Assembly: GCF_022581195.2 (NCBI RefSeq)
Contig: NC_061462.1
Coordinates: 9,610,001-9,674,000 of the forward strand
Length of the DNA: 64,000 nt
Direction of reading: 5' to 3'
From: Helicoverpa zea
Lineage: Eukaryota; Arthropoda; Insecta; Lepidoptera; Noctuidae
Shown: positions 26,501 to 34,300 of the stretch, piece by piece
How the letters are laid out: every line of letters starts with the position of its first letter
Numbering within the stretch: position 1 is the stretch's first letter
The notes under the pieces: model-generated
The model's input: only the letters and a program-made list of their open reading frames with translations
The model's database searches: none
Told to the model about the DNA's origin: nothing
Position numbers and translations under genes: made by a program

Positions 26501-29229
26501 ACCTAATGAGAAATTTTGGATTGCAATATTGTACCTAATGCTAGAGTATCGTCTTCACCCTTATATGAAAAGAATACAGTCTACATTCCGTGATACATAA
26601 TTATGTATAGACTAATATAGTAGAGACTAAGTCAAATTAAAGGAGACTTACTATCATCATATTAGTCTCCAAATTCTGAGTTCTGAATGAAACAATTGCT
26701 GGGGAGTTTGTTACGCCGCTAAGTGGTGAAGGGCGGGCGTTTTGGGGGCTGACTTTTGTAAATGACGTTCAAAAAAGTTTTGCAGCCTAATTTTACTAAA
26801 TGATTTTAAGTTTGACATGGACCTTTTCTAACCAAGTCATCTCTTCCAGGTGGTTCCCTCCTAACATTCCTACGAACGCGAGCAGCTAGTCTAAGCTCGC
26901 GATCTCTCCTCGCAATGTGCCGAGACGCAGCCGGTGGCATGCGATACCTGGAATCCAAGAACTGCATACACCGAGACTTGGCAGCCAGGAACTGTCTGGT
27001 TGGAGACGATAATATTGTCAAGATATCAGACTTCGGCATGTCGAGGGAGGAAGAGGAGTATATCGTGTCGGGAGGCATGAAGCAGATTCCTATTAAGTGG
27101 ACGGCGCCGGAGGCACTTAATTTTGGTGAGTGTTAATATGTAAACTAATATTTAACCTAACCTAACCAAGGGGTATTGGGTTGCTCGGGTAATTGGGTTG
27201 AAGAGGTCAGATAGGCAGTCGCTTCTTGTAAAGCAATGGTACTCATCTGAATCCGGTTAGCCTGGAAGCCACCCTCAACATAGTTGGGAAAAAGGCTCGG
27301 AGGATGATTTAATATGTAGATAAACAATTTCTTTGTTTGATATTATAAAGGCGAGATAAATAGATTAGGCTCTCGTCCAGTACAACAAAACCCAGGTTGT
27401 TCTAGATACGGATGAAAGAGAACGAGATTTTTTTCCGCGCTTTTAACAAAAGTGACTATAATAATACTTATTATTTTAGGAGCTTTTTAATGTAGATTTT
27501 TCTACGGATATTTTGCATTTTTTTGGAAATGTTATATTTTTTATCATATCCAGCGTTAAAACTTTCACTGGAGTAAATAAGTGATCATGTTTATTATACA
27601 ATGTCCAGGTAAGTACACATCTTTATGCGACGTGTGGAGCTACGGTGTGCTGATGTGGGAGATATTCTCCAAGGGCGACACTCCCTACGCCGGCATGAGC
27701 AACTCACGCGCACGAGAGAAAATTGATACAGGTACTTATTTATTTGCTGTATTAAAATTACGCGTGGATTTGACTTAAACATCTAAACACACAATACTAA
27801 AGTAAATATAGGTACTGTAAAATTATTTATATTTTTGACCTCCCAGTTTTTAGGCTGTGATCTCCAAATCTTCAGATTACCGTAAGAATAGAAATTCCTA
27901 ATATTCTGCCTTTGTAGATTTTGCTTGCTAGAGCAAGCTAGAGGTCTACTTTCTACTTATAGAAATTTGACATTACATATGCCAAAATTCTATGTCTATA
28001 CTTCGGCCGTTCAGAGAATGCGTTCCTGACACCTATCAGTTAGTCACGACTAGTGATGGGCACAACATAACACTGAGTTCGTTACCGTTCCTTCAAAATG
28101 AACCGCCGCATTATTTTAAGATTATTTTCGTTTTAAATTGGCGGAATCATTTGTTTTATATTTTAGTTATTTAAGTGGAAACCAAAAAAAGGTAATATTC
28201 ATATAATAAAATTGTTTTATTTATTCTTTGTTACAAGTACATTGAATTGAATGTGCGAACAGAATATTAATCAGACTCCGATTTGCTTGAGGAGGTGGTG
28301 TCTTCATCATCATCTTCGCCTACATGTATAATTATATTATTATCAATAACAGAATCAATCCTGATATCTCGGTCTAACAAAAGCCGGGTAATCAAATAAA
28401 AACAGATCGAAAACACTTGAAAAACGTGGTCTATGCGCACGAAACGACAACGGACGACTGTTTTAGCGTCACAAAATGGCGGCCCATAACGCCATTTGGG
28501 GTTACCATTTTTAATCTAAGTATAAAAATGCGGTTTGGTCATAGTTTTATTTTTATATTTCATAAACGTTATAATTAAGTCTTATAGTCCATTATTTTCC
28601 AATTCTTAAAAAGAAAATCAAAACGTATTATTTTATATTATAACTGTATAAGAACAGATTACGATACTTGCCTGTTATTTTTAGCACAGCACTACAAAAT
28701 ATAAACCGCTGACATAACCTTGTAATAGCGCAGTATAGATTTAGAAAAATATTGTTTACCAAGTTATTTGACACTCAGTTTGGCACAAAATTATAACATT
28801 CATTGATTATTGATATAATAATGTTGTTTTAATGCTCCTCAATTGTTAAAACGGTAAACAACCAGCAAAAATATTTTTATCGTAACTGCAACGCCATTGC
28901 AAAGTTACGTCGTCAGTTCAATCGCGACGTGTCAGGAACGCATTCTCTGAATGGCCGAACTATAGTAAGCAAATCAAGACATAGATAGGTCATTGCAGGG
29001 TATCTGCCGTAAAATTCCAAAACAAACTATCCTAAATTCTTCTCTATGACCAAGTTTGAAATTCAATCTAAATAATTTAATTTTTCTTCCAGGTTACAGA
29101 ATGCCTGCTCCAGACGGCTGTTCAGAAGACGTGTATGCCTTAATGCTGCGTTGTTGGGAGTACGAGGCGGAAAAGCGGCCACACTTCCATCAAATCTACA
29201 CTATTATCGACAATATTTACAACAGGTAA
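17488..29229 (+). CDS. Fps85D: Fps/Fes-family non-receptor tyrosine kinase (5' partial), long isoform
   Basis: Twelve exons (17488-17584, 17804-18005, 19128-19265, 21150-21443, 21525-21735, 21882-22064, 23121-23321, 24266-24442, 25335-25548, 26850-27125, 27609-27731, 29093-29229) join with consistent phases into 2253 nt: 750 residues plus a TAA stop. In order they give the C-terminal half of an F-BAR domain (KFEENYLK, RDKYGKACRRLH), a coiled-coil and Ser/Pro-rich linker, an SH2 domain (WFHG, YLVRET) and a tyrosine kinase with IGRGNFGDVY, VAVK, HRDLAARN, DFG and WTAPEAL. The family binds curved membranes and phosphotyrosine partners and phosphorylates proteins at junctions and the actin cortex. 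Residues matching the start of the F-BAR domain (roughly 110-130) are missing, so upstream exons lie outside the window or were not found. All kinase motifs are intact, so the enzyme should be active. The assignment is by motif recognition; no search was run. Confidence 0.93.
17804..18005 (+). CDS. Fps85D: Fps85D exon: F-BAR domain helices
   Basis: The exon completes a split codon from the previous one and encodes GGRKLDETRDKYGKACRRLH followed by RAHNEYVLLLAEA and LPTLLDQQ. This is the hallmark 'DKY.KA.RKLH..HN.YVL' block of Fes/Fps F-BAR proteins. It ends in phase 2 at GTGAGT. Confidence 0.93.
18314..18360 (-). mobile_element. Non-LTR retrotransposon 3' tail fragment
   Basis: Read on the minus strand it contains AACTATTTTTGACTTTGACT, a tail of TTTGAC units like the one at 47204-47227. 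No coding sequence remains. It lies in an Fps85D intron. Confidence 0.45.
19128..19265 (+). CDS. Fps85D: Fps85D exon: end of F-BAR domain
   Basis: The exon encodes WKGVLLEVVQRSDFSTDKFR and then RPQDEYKEFIEKYK, equivalent to the last F-BAR helix and the 'EYxxFxxxY' turn in vertebrate FES. Phase 2 at both splice junctions joins cleanly to its neighbours. Confidence 0.9.
21150..21443 (+). CDS. Fps85D: Fps85D exon: post-F-BAR linker and coiled coil
   Basis: The encoded protein runs from MKHGNNHNPCF through VTFNFDESLVED, LTVDNLTVEWLKEKLTELEN and an Asn-rich tail. 'FDESL' and 'LTVDNLTVEWL' are conserved landmarks after the F-BAR domain in Fps/Fes proteins. An internal TTCAG at 21181-21185 could act as an alternative acceptor, removing 12 residues in frame. 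Confidence 0.88.
21525..21735 (+). CDS. Fps85D: Fps85D exon: second coiled-coil segment
   Basis: The exon encodes a proline-rich start (HSPPPLPVTT), a heptad-like helix (LLELRVAERKCAKQAEMIRS) and an acidic Ser/Asp tail ending PDHQ. It is short (81-nt intron upstream) and ends in phase 0 at GTAGCG, a usable but non-optimal donor. Confidence 0.85.
21882..22064 (+). CDS. Fps85D: Fps85D exon: basic Ser/Pro linker, possibly isoform-specific
   Basis: Sixty-one codons follow an ATCAG acceptor: DRSSIGSKASADVLRLHLHS, then PPRPFFKLF, a basic patch (RPFRRKSAPSSPALPP) and SSSEGPADS. It is phase 0 at both ends, so it can be included or skipped without a frameshift. The frame stays open past the GTAATC donor to 22268, so intron retention would give a truncated F-BAR-only protein. 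I support this exon by phase and position rather than by strong homology. Confidence 0.72.
22270..22665 (+). promoter_or_regulatory. Candidate internal promoter and 5' UTR of the short Fps85D isoform
   Basis: The segment lies just upstream of an ATG exon that joins in phase to the SH2 exon. It is more CpG-rich than the neighbouring introns and carries a TTCAGTCG initiator-like motif at 22538-22545. An upstream ATG at 22652 is in a different frame from the main ATG at 22666 and overlaps it. A second promoter inside fps that makes an SH2-kinase-only protein is known from Drosophila; its use here is inferred. Confidence 0.45.
22666..22773 (+). CDS. Fps85D: Alternative first coding exon of a short SH2-kinase Fps85D isoform
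   Basis: The ATG opens 36 codons (MDPFAMYITHSELPPPVVVP, then RRKKRLKQLQLELERE) ending in phase 0 before GTCGTA. Splicing to 23121 continues as VSVSETERSLVEQEWFHG, giving a 411-residue protein with SH2 and kinase domains but no F-BAR domain. The donor GTCGTA is weak. A much stronger donor, GTGAGT, lies at 22850 immediately after an in-frame stop, so an alternative is a non-coding first exon with a downstream start. Confidence 0.6.
23121..23321 (+). CDS. Fps85D: Fps85D exon: N-terminal half of SH2 domain
   Basis: The exon encodes EQEWFHGVLPREEVVRLL, then DGDYLVRETT and LVLSVCWGQHKHFIVQT. YLVRET is the SH2 FLVRES signature with the phosphotyrosine-binding Arg. The 67 codons start and end in phase 0, so both the long and short upstream exons fit. 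The exon begins GTGAGT directly after CAG, so its 5' end also reads as a strong splice donor. Confidence 0.95.
24266..24442 (+). CDS. Fps85D: Fps85D exon: C-terminal half of SH2 and kinase entry
   Basis: The 59 codons include GHYRFEGAAFPSVAELIAWQ, LLRRAVPRENWELNNDDVQL and LDKIGR. This is the end of SH2 and the SH2-kinase linker, which in Fes packs on the kinase N-lobe and stabilises its active form. The exon ends within the glycine loop, between IGR and GNFG, in phase 0. Confidence 0.95.
24590..24735 (-). mobile_element. SINE fragment in an Fps85D intron
   Basis: It matches the reverse complement of the SINE 3' half ('ggggtcggcttccagtcttatcg', 'aactgcctatctagtctcc', 'gttacctgagcaacc') with many substitutions, so it is an old copy. 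The tRNA-like head is missing. Confidence 0.75.
25335..25548 (+). CDS. Fps85D: Fps85D exon: kinase N-lobe
   Basis: The exon opens with GNFGDVYKARL, completing the glycine-rich loop, then gives VAVKTC with the ATP-anchoring Lys, FLQEGRILKQYQHPNIVRLI with the helix-C Glu, and IMIVMELVP at the hinge. It ends in phase 1 at GTAAGA. Confidence 0.97.
26850..27125 (+). CDS. Fps85D: Fps85D exon: catalytic and activation loops
   Basis: The exon encodes GGSLLTFLRTRA, CIHRDLAARNCLV (catalytic HRD Asp and the tyrosine-kinase AARN), KISDFGMSRE, EEEYIVSGG (predicted activation-loop phosphotyrosine) and IPIKWTAPEALNFG. Every catalytic residue expected in an active tyrosine kinase is present. Confidence 0.97.
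27162..27312 (+). mobile_element. SINE fragment (5'-truncated) in a kinase intron
   Basis: It matches the 3' half of the SINE at 39392 in the plus orientation, from 'accaaggggtattgggttg' through 'gaggtcagataggcagtc' to 'aaaaaggctcggaggatgat'. The tRNA-like head is missing. It begins about 37 bp after the donor of the activation-loop exon. Confidence 0.85.
27609..27731 (+). CDS. Fps85D: Fps85D exon: kinase C-lobe
   Basis: The exon encodes GKYTSLCDVWSYGVLMWEIF and SKGDTPYAGMSN, the subdomain IX Asp-Val-Trp block. It starts GTAAGT right after CCAG, so this acceptor is also a perfect donor sequence. Phase 1 on both sides agrees with its neighbours. Confidence 0.96.
28001..28960 (-). mobile_element. 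TIR DNA transposon remnant, about 960 bp, TSD TATA
   Basis: The ends are near-perfect inverted repeats: TTCGGCCGTTCAGAGAATGC on the left and its complement (one change) on the right, continuing through 'gttcctgacac'. Flanking TATA occurs at 27997-28000 and 28961-28964, a likely 4-bp target duplication. On the minus strand, 28271-28389 keeps an open stretch reading LLLDRDIRIDSVIDNN and ending in an acidic tail (GEDDDED, SSSKSESD) before a stop, probably the end of a degraded element-encoded protein. The superfamily is not assigned. It sits inside the last Fps85D intron. Confidence 0.72.
29093..29229 (+). CDS. Fps85D: Fps85D last coding exon: kinase C-terminus and stop
   Basis: The exon encodes GYRMPAPDGCSEDVYALMLR, CWEYEAEKRPHFHQIY and a short end NIYNR followed by TAA. 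The RMPAP and CW...KRP motifs are subdomains X-XI of tyrosine kinases. The protein ends a few residues after the kinase domain, as in other Fps/Fes kinases. Confidence 0.97.
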
Positions 29230-30870
29230 CACTGACATAGAACTAAGAAGTGGTAGACAGGACCTCAGAATTTTGTAATGTGCATTGACACAAGCTAAAA
29301 TGACGTGTTTTTTTTAGCCAATTCGAATTCTTATTCTCGTTAGGTAACGATAATTATAGTTTTGGTTAGGTATATTGTTTGAAGTCACAAATAATAAACT
29401 TGAACCTTACCTATTACCTTAACGTAACGAATTTAAAAAGACTAGGCAAAATGAGTTATGGTTTTGTAATCAGAATCTTTACGAATTTCGAATAATGAAA
29501 TAGCAGCTAGCAACGTAAATAATGTCTTCCTATCCTTAATGTAAATCTACCTGGGTTATGACAATAAGAGTTTGTAATGATCATAACACAAATAATTGTA
29601 AAAGTTATATTTTTTCTATCTACTCATTTCCAATACAATAGGCAGCTGATTACTGTATTAATTTAAGTATTTGTAGTAATATAGGTACTATCTGTGTTAA
29701 TTAATTAACTTAGTAATATTTTCATATGTATCTAAAGATTGTGGAATAGTTGAGATATCTAGAAGTGGCAATGGGGCGACAAACTCAAAAAAAAGATCTT
29801 AAATGTTTTTTCAATCTCCAATATTCTTCCAATCAGAAACAATAGCTCATAATACCTTTAAAAGGCCGCTTTTTCAATCATCATTCAGTTAGGTATAAAT
29901 ACATTAGTTTGACATATTTTCTATCCAAAAACTGTCAAAGCGTCAAACATTTTCTTGAGATGAGTTATCTGGCGATTGAGAAATCCCCCCTAAGTCTTCC
30001 AAATCATTTGGCACTTAATTATGACCTTTTTGCATTCCATTAGCCACTTCTAGTAGGTACTTTGCAAAGACGCTATAAAGTGACTTTATATAAGTAGTAT
30101 TGAAGCGCTGATCTCTTACGAATGGTACTAGCGATATGCACATAATAGTATGTAAGTACAACCTTATGTATCAGTTCTGACTGAATATCTTCTTATTATG
30201 TACCGTTTCAAGTACAATGTTAAGCATAATGTAGTTTGTGTACTGTCTAAAAGTTATCGAGTCTGTAAAGTAGGGTTTTAGCAGCTGAATATGTTATAGT
30301 TATGAAAAGTGGTGCAAATATACGCTTTGAAATCGAGATGTGTAGATACCTTATGCTACAAACATTGTAAAACAGAATTGGTATTCATAACCTGACCCTA
30401 GTGGTAACAAAAATAATACCGATATTAATTCTCTACTTTTTAGAAAATAAAATATTCATGTTATAGTTCTAGAAATGTATAGATAGTCCAAATTTTTTAT
30501 CACTGTTTTCGAATATGAAAACTGTTTTCGAATACATAACTATAAAAATTAAATGTTTCTTCCTAAATATTAACTGTGCTTCCAATACATACCTTTTAAA
30601 GTTTTTGTAATAAGTAGTTTAAATAAATAAGTTTATAATTAATGAATTCTGGCAATAAAGGACATGTTTGTGATATGTTTAATGCTTCCACAGAATAGTG
30701 TAACAATTATGTATTTTAAGTAATATTGTTTATTTCTTGCCTAGTGTAAGTGCATGTTATTATTAATTGATATTTTAACACAAAGTGAGATATAAATGTA
30801 TAGGCAGTCTAGTATTTTAATTCAACATTTAATAAAACTATGTAAATATACTTCGTACAATATTAAAGTG
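29230..30870 (+). other. Probable Fps85D 3' UTR
   Basis: The AT-rich sequence has no open frame of note. Polyadenylation signals AATAAA occur at 30622, 30654 and 30831; the last is followed by a T-rich stretch near 30878-30900, so it is the best candidate for the main cleavage site. A 3' UTR of about 1.6 kb would be long but plausible. Confidence 0.45.
30831..30836 (+). terminator. Candidate polyadenylation signal AATAAA for Fps85D
   Basis: AATAAA is followed at 30-60 nt by a T-rich element, and it lies between the two convergent genes. Two other AATAAA hexamers upstream could be used instead. Confidence 0.4.
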
Positions 30871-31100
30871 CCAGACATTTTTGATTTGCGTATTTTTTCT
30901 ACACCTAACCCTGAAATCTTTTGTTATTATTTTAGCGAAGCCGAGACAATTACTACTAGATAAGCATACAACTACTTTGGCTTTTACTATTGGCTGAATA
31001 ATCTGGAGAACACAGGTTTTTAAAAGTTAAGTACGACAAAACTAAAACCCACTGATCTACATTATAAATACAATATATTAAAAAGAAAAAACAAAAACAT

Positions 31101-31382
31101 TTACAAATACAGTTTAATAAGTTCGTCACTAACCGCGGACGGTGTTAACATTCCTATATCGGTGAACAGCAAGGTTATATACAAAGGCGGCGTGTAGTCC
31201 ACTAGTGGGTGCTGTGTCGTCAGATCCTTGCCAGATTTCAGTACGCTGGATAAATACTTGAATTCGTTGGGTAAGTCTCGCTGGTTCAACGGGTATATTC
31301 TAGAGAATTTGAAGCTCTCTGCTAGGACGTAGACTGGTTTCCTGAGATCTAGAGCTGCCATGCCTAGGGAGTATGTTCCAAT
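31101..31382 (-). CDS. eIF2Balpha: eIF2B alpha exon 7 (C-terminus)
   Basis: The exon encodes 93 residues from IGTYSLGMAALDLRKPVYVL to VSDELIKLYL and stop. This block, with VDYTPP and LLFTDIGMLTPSAVSDELIK, is the most conserved part of the alpha subunit. It starts in phase 0 after TTTCAG. Confidence 0.97.
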   Translation of the reverse strand: MGTYSLGMAALDLRKPVYVLAESFKFSRIYPLNQRDLPNEFKYLSSVLKSGKDLTTQHPLVDYTPPLYITLLFTDIGMLTPSAVSDELIKLYL

Positions 31383-34300
31383 CTGAAACAAGATTCGAAA
31401 TGAGTAACTGGGTTCAATATCGAAATATCAAGAGAACTAGATGAAAGAGAAGCTTTTACAAATAATATGGACAAGACTTTGAGATTGATTGTTCCTCATT
31501 AATTTCGTAGTTGCAAAATATCTAGTGATTTGAAGGCATGAGCCCGAATACGAGATTTAAAAATAAATAAAGGGAAATTATAAGTCTAGCCACAACATTA
31601 TTTATTGGACACATGATTAAACTTCTAATTTTATAACTAAGCAACGGGGAAATGACATAGCCTCTAATAAACTAATTCGTCTTTTTTACAACGCCAACTA
31701 AATATTCTATAGAAAGCTTCAAGTAAAGATCATCAATTATTGTGACTTGTCCTTCTTATTTATACATTGTCATCTAATTTACTCACTCAGCCTCGTTTTT
31801 AGCATATTACCATTTATAACCTTCAATTAAAAACATTGTATTAAAAATTGAAGTTAGTGACGAAAACGAATAGCTGCAAAACCGACTCCACGTAGTCTTG
31901 TCTGCCCTACCCCTAGAGTGCAATTCAAAACCGCGTAGGCGCGGAGGGGCGAGGCGGCCTGCGAGCTGAGGCGGTACATTCAGCTAATAGACAGTTAATA
32001 TATATATTTTTATCTTTTTGAAGTAGTTAATAACTACGTAAACAATACATTATGTATGTTAATGTTATTAATTATTGTTATGTGCGTCTTATAACTATTT
32101 AAAACCTAGTAAAATCTTTTAAGATATGGAACTTTAGTGTTTTACGAAATAGGTAGTACGATTGTATTTGCTTAATATTATTAGATAGTTTATTATATGA
32201 CTGTGCTCCTTCATACAAAATATTTCTTTTGCCGTAGTTAGTGCGTGGATGCACGACACAGATGTTGTTTACGCGTCTAGTAGATCTTATGTGTGTTTGT
32301 CCTTTTGTTGTAAATGTAAGTTTTGATTTTATGTCCTTAGTTAAAATGTTGAACTATTATAGTACACATGTATTATATGTATATGATTGGCATAGGGTCA
32401 TGAGATTTGTTTCTTTGAATACTTTTTCTGTTGGTGTCAAATAGTTGTAATGAAAGAGTAATTTTACGATTTTATTTTGTATTATTTGTAAGGGTTTTGT
32501 GTGGGTCTTTGCGGCCGTTCCCCATATTTCTATTAAGTAATCAAGGTGTGGTTTTACCATAGAATTGTATATTAGATATCTCACGGATTTTGGAAAACAT
32601 CGAACAATTCCTCGTAATCTACCCATAAGAGATGTCAATTTTGAGCTCAATTTATCTAAGTGGGTTTCCCAGGTGAGACGGCTGTCCAAAAATATAAAAA
32701 TATAATAAATATTTTTCTTATTCATTTTAACCTCTAATACCAGACAACAATAGTCCTTTGATATGAAGCTTAAACTAAGATATTCTATATTACTTACTTT
32801 ATTAATAATTCCGCCACTCTCCGTAACTCCTTCAGCTCCAATCATGACCATGTCAACTTGTTCCATAATATATCCCATTGCCGCGTCAAGGATGAGAGTG
32901 GCATCAACGCCTGCCGCTACCAGCTGCTTGTGCATCAGAATACTGGAAAGCAATACTTATGTCTAAGTTTTTAAGTACCATTACACAAGGGAACAAAATA
33001 AGACTTTTTTTTGTTGCATGAAATTTTATGACTTTTGTTTACTAATTCGAGGTCGCTGATTTCAAATCTACCACATTTTTTTTCTAACAGCTTTAGTTTT
33101 TGAGACACAGCTATTGACCGTTTTTTCGAACTAGTTACACTTAAATTTCATAAAACAGAGCATTTTATTTAAAAAGTATATAATTTTTACTATTTCTATG
33201 TTGCAAAATAATTGTAAAAATGATACTAACTATTTCTGTAATATTTGAGGTGAATATACATTTAAAGATTGTAGACTAAGCGTGTTGGAGTTCTTGAAAC
33301 GGGTGTACTTTGAGTTCTTTGGATTTTCTTTGGACACCTGCGACAGGTACCTACTGGGTGTCTAAAATGGTATGTAAAACATGCGTCGAGTCTTTAAGGT
33401 TATGGAAAAATAAGAAAAGACCCCATTTCAAGTAACAAACACCGATGATCTGGCGAGAACCCTCGAATCATTAGGTAGTTTTTCTGCGTGGTTGATATGA
33501 ACGGTATTAACAAAAAAAAAAACGGTCCAAATGGATTTACCCTAACTTGTTATCTACTAATGTACCTTAATAAAGGTGCTACCACCTTTGCACATCAAAC
33601 TAAGGCTCATGAAACAATTTGTAAAAGCTCTGAACAAAAATGCTCAATACATATCTAAAAAGTCCCATAATTTGAGTATAGAGAAACTAAAAGCCGGAAT
33701 TTCTGATGGTCCACATATAAGGTGGTTGATGTAAGTGTAAGTTTCATAATTACATGACCGATATCGAAAAAAATGCCTGAAACGAATTCGTTTGGATTGC
33801 AGAAAATTTTCTATCAAACAAAAAGGATGAGGCTTTGTTGTAATATGAGCATCAAGGTATACTTCCTCCTTAGCCATTTCGACCATTTCTCTGAAAATCT
33901 ATGTGATCACAGTGAAGAACAAGGCGAACAGTTCGATCAAGATATTCGGACTATGGAAAAGCGGTCCCAGGATCATTGGAATGCCAACATGATGGCGAAC
34001 TGCTGTTGCAGCATTAAAGACAACCCTAGTGAACCGAATCAAGCTAGAAAATCTTATAAAAGAATGTTTTTTGATGCTTAATTGTTGTTCTTCTGCTGTT
34101 TTTTGTTAATAAAATTGTGTTTTTCTTGAAAATCACGTTTTGTTGATATCTCAAAAACTAAACTTGATACAGAAATTCTGACTTCAGATCTTCAATTACC
34201 AGCCCAATAATATACAATATTAGTCGTAATATTTCATGCAACAAAAATCTTGTTCACTTGTGTTATAGTTTGTACTCTTAAATAGTACAGTTGAATACAC

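Noticed and set aside
25740..26760. Possible extra Fps exon in the long intron between kinase exons
   Set aside because: The flanking exons already join in phase within the kinase fold, and no open frame here fits between them.
32241..32444. Open frame of 67 codons on the plus strand
   Set aside because: It is the antisense shadow of the LINE reverse transcriptase fragment on the minus strand.
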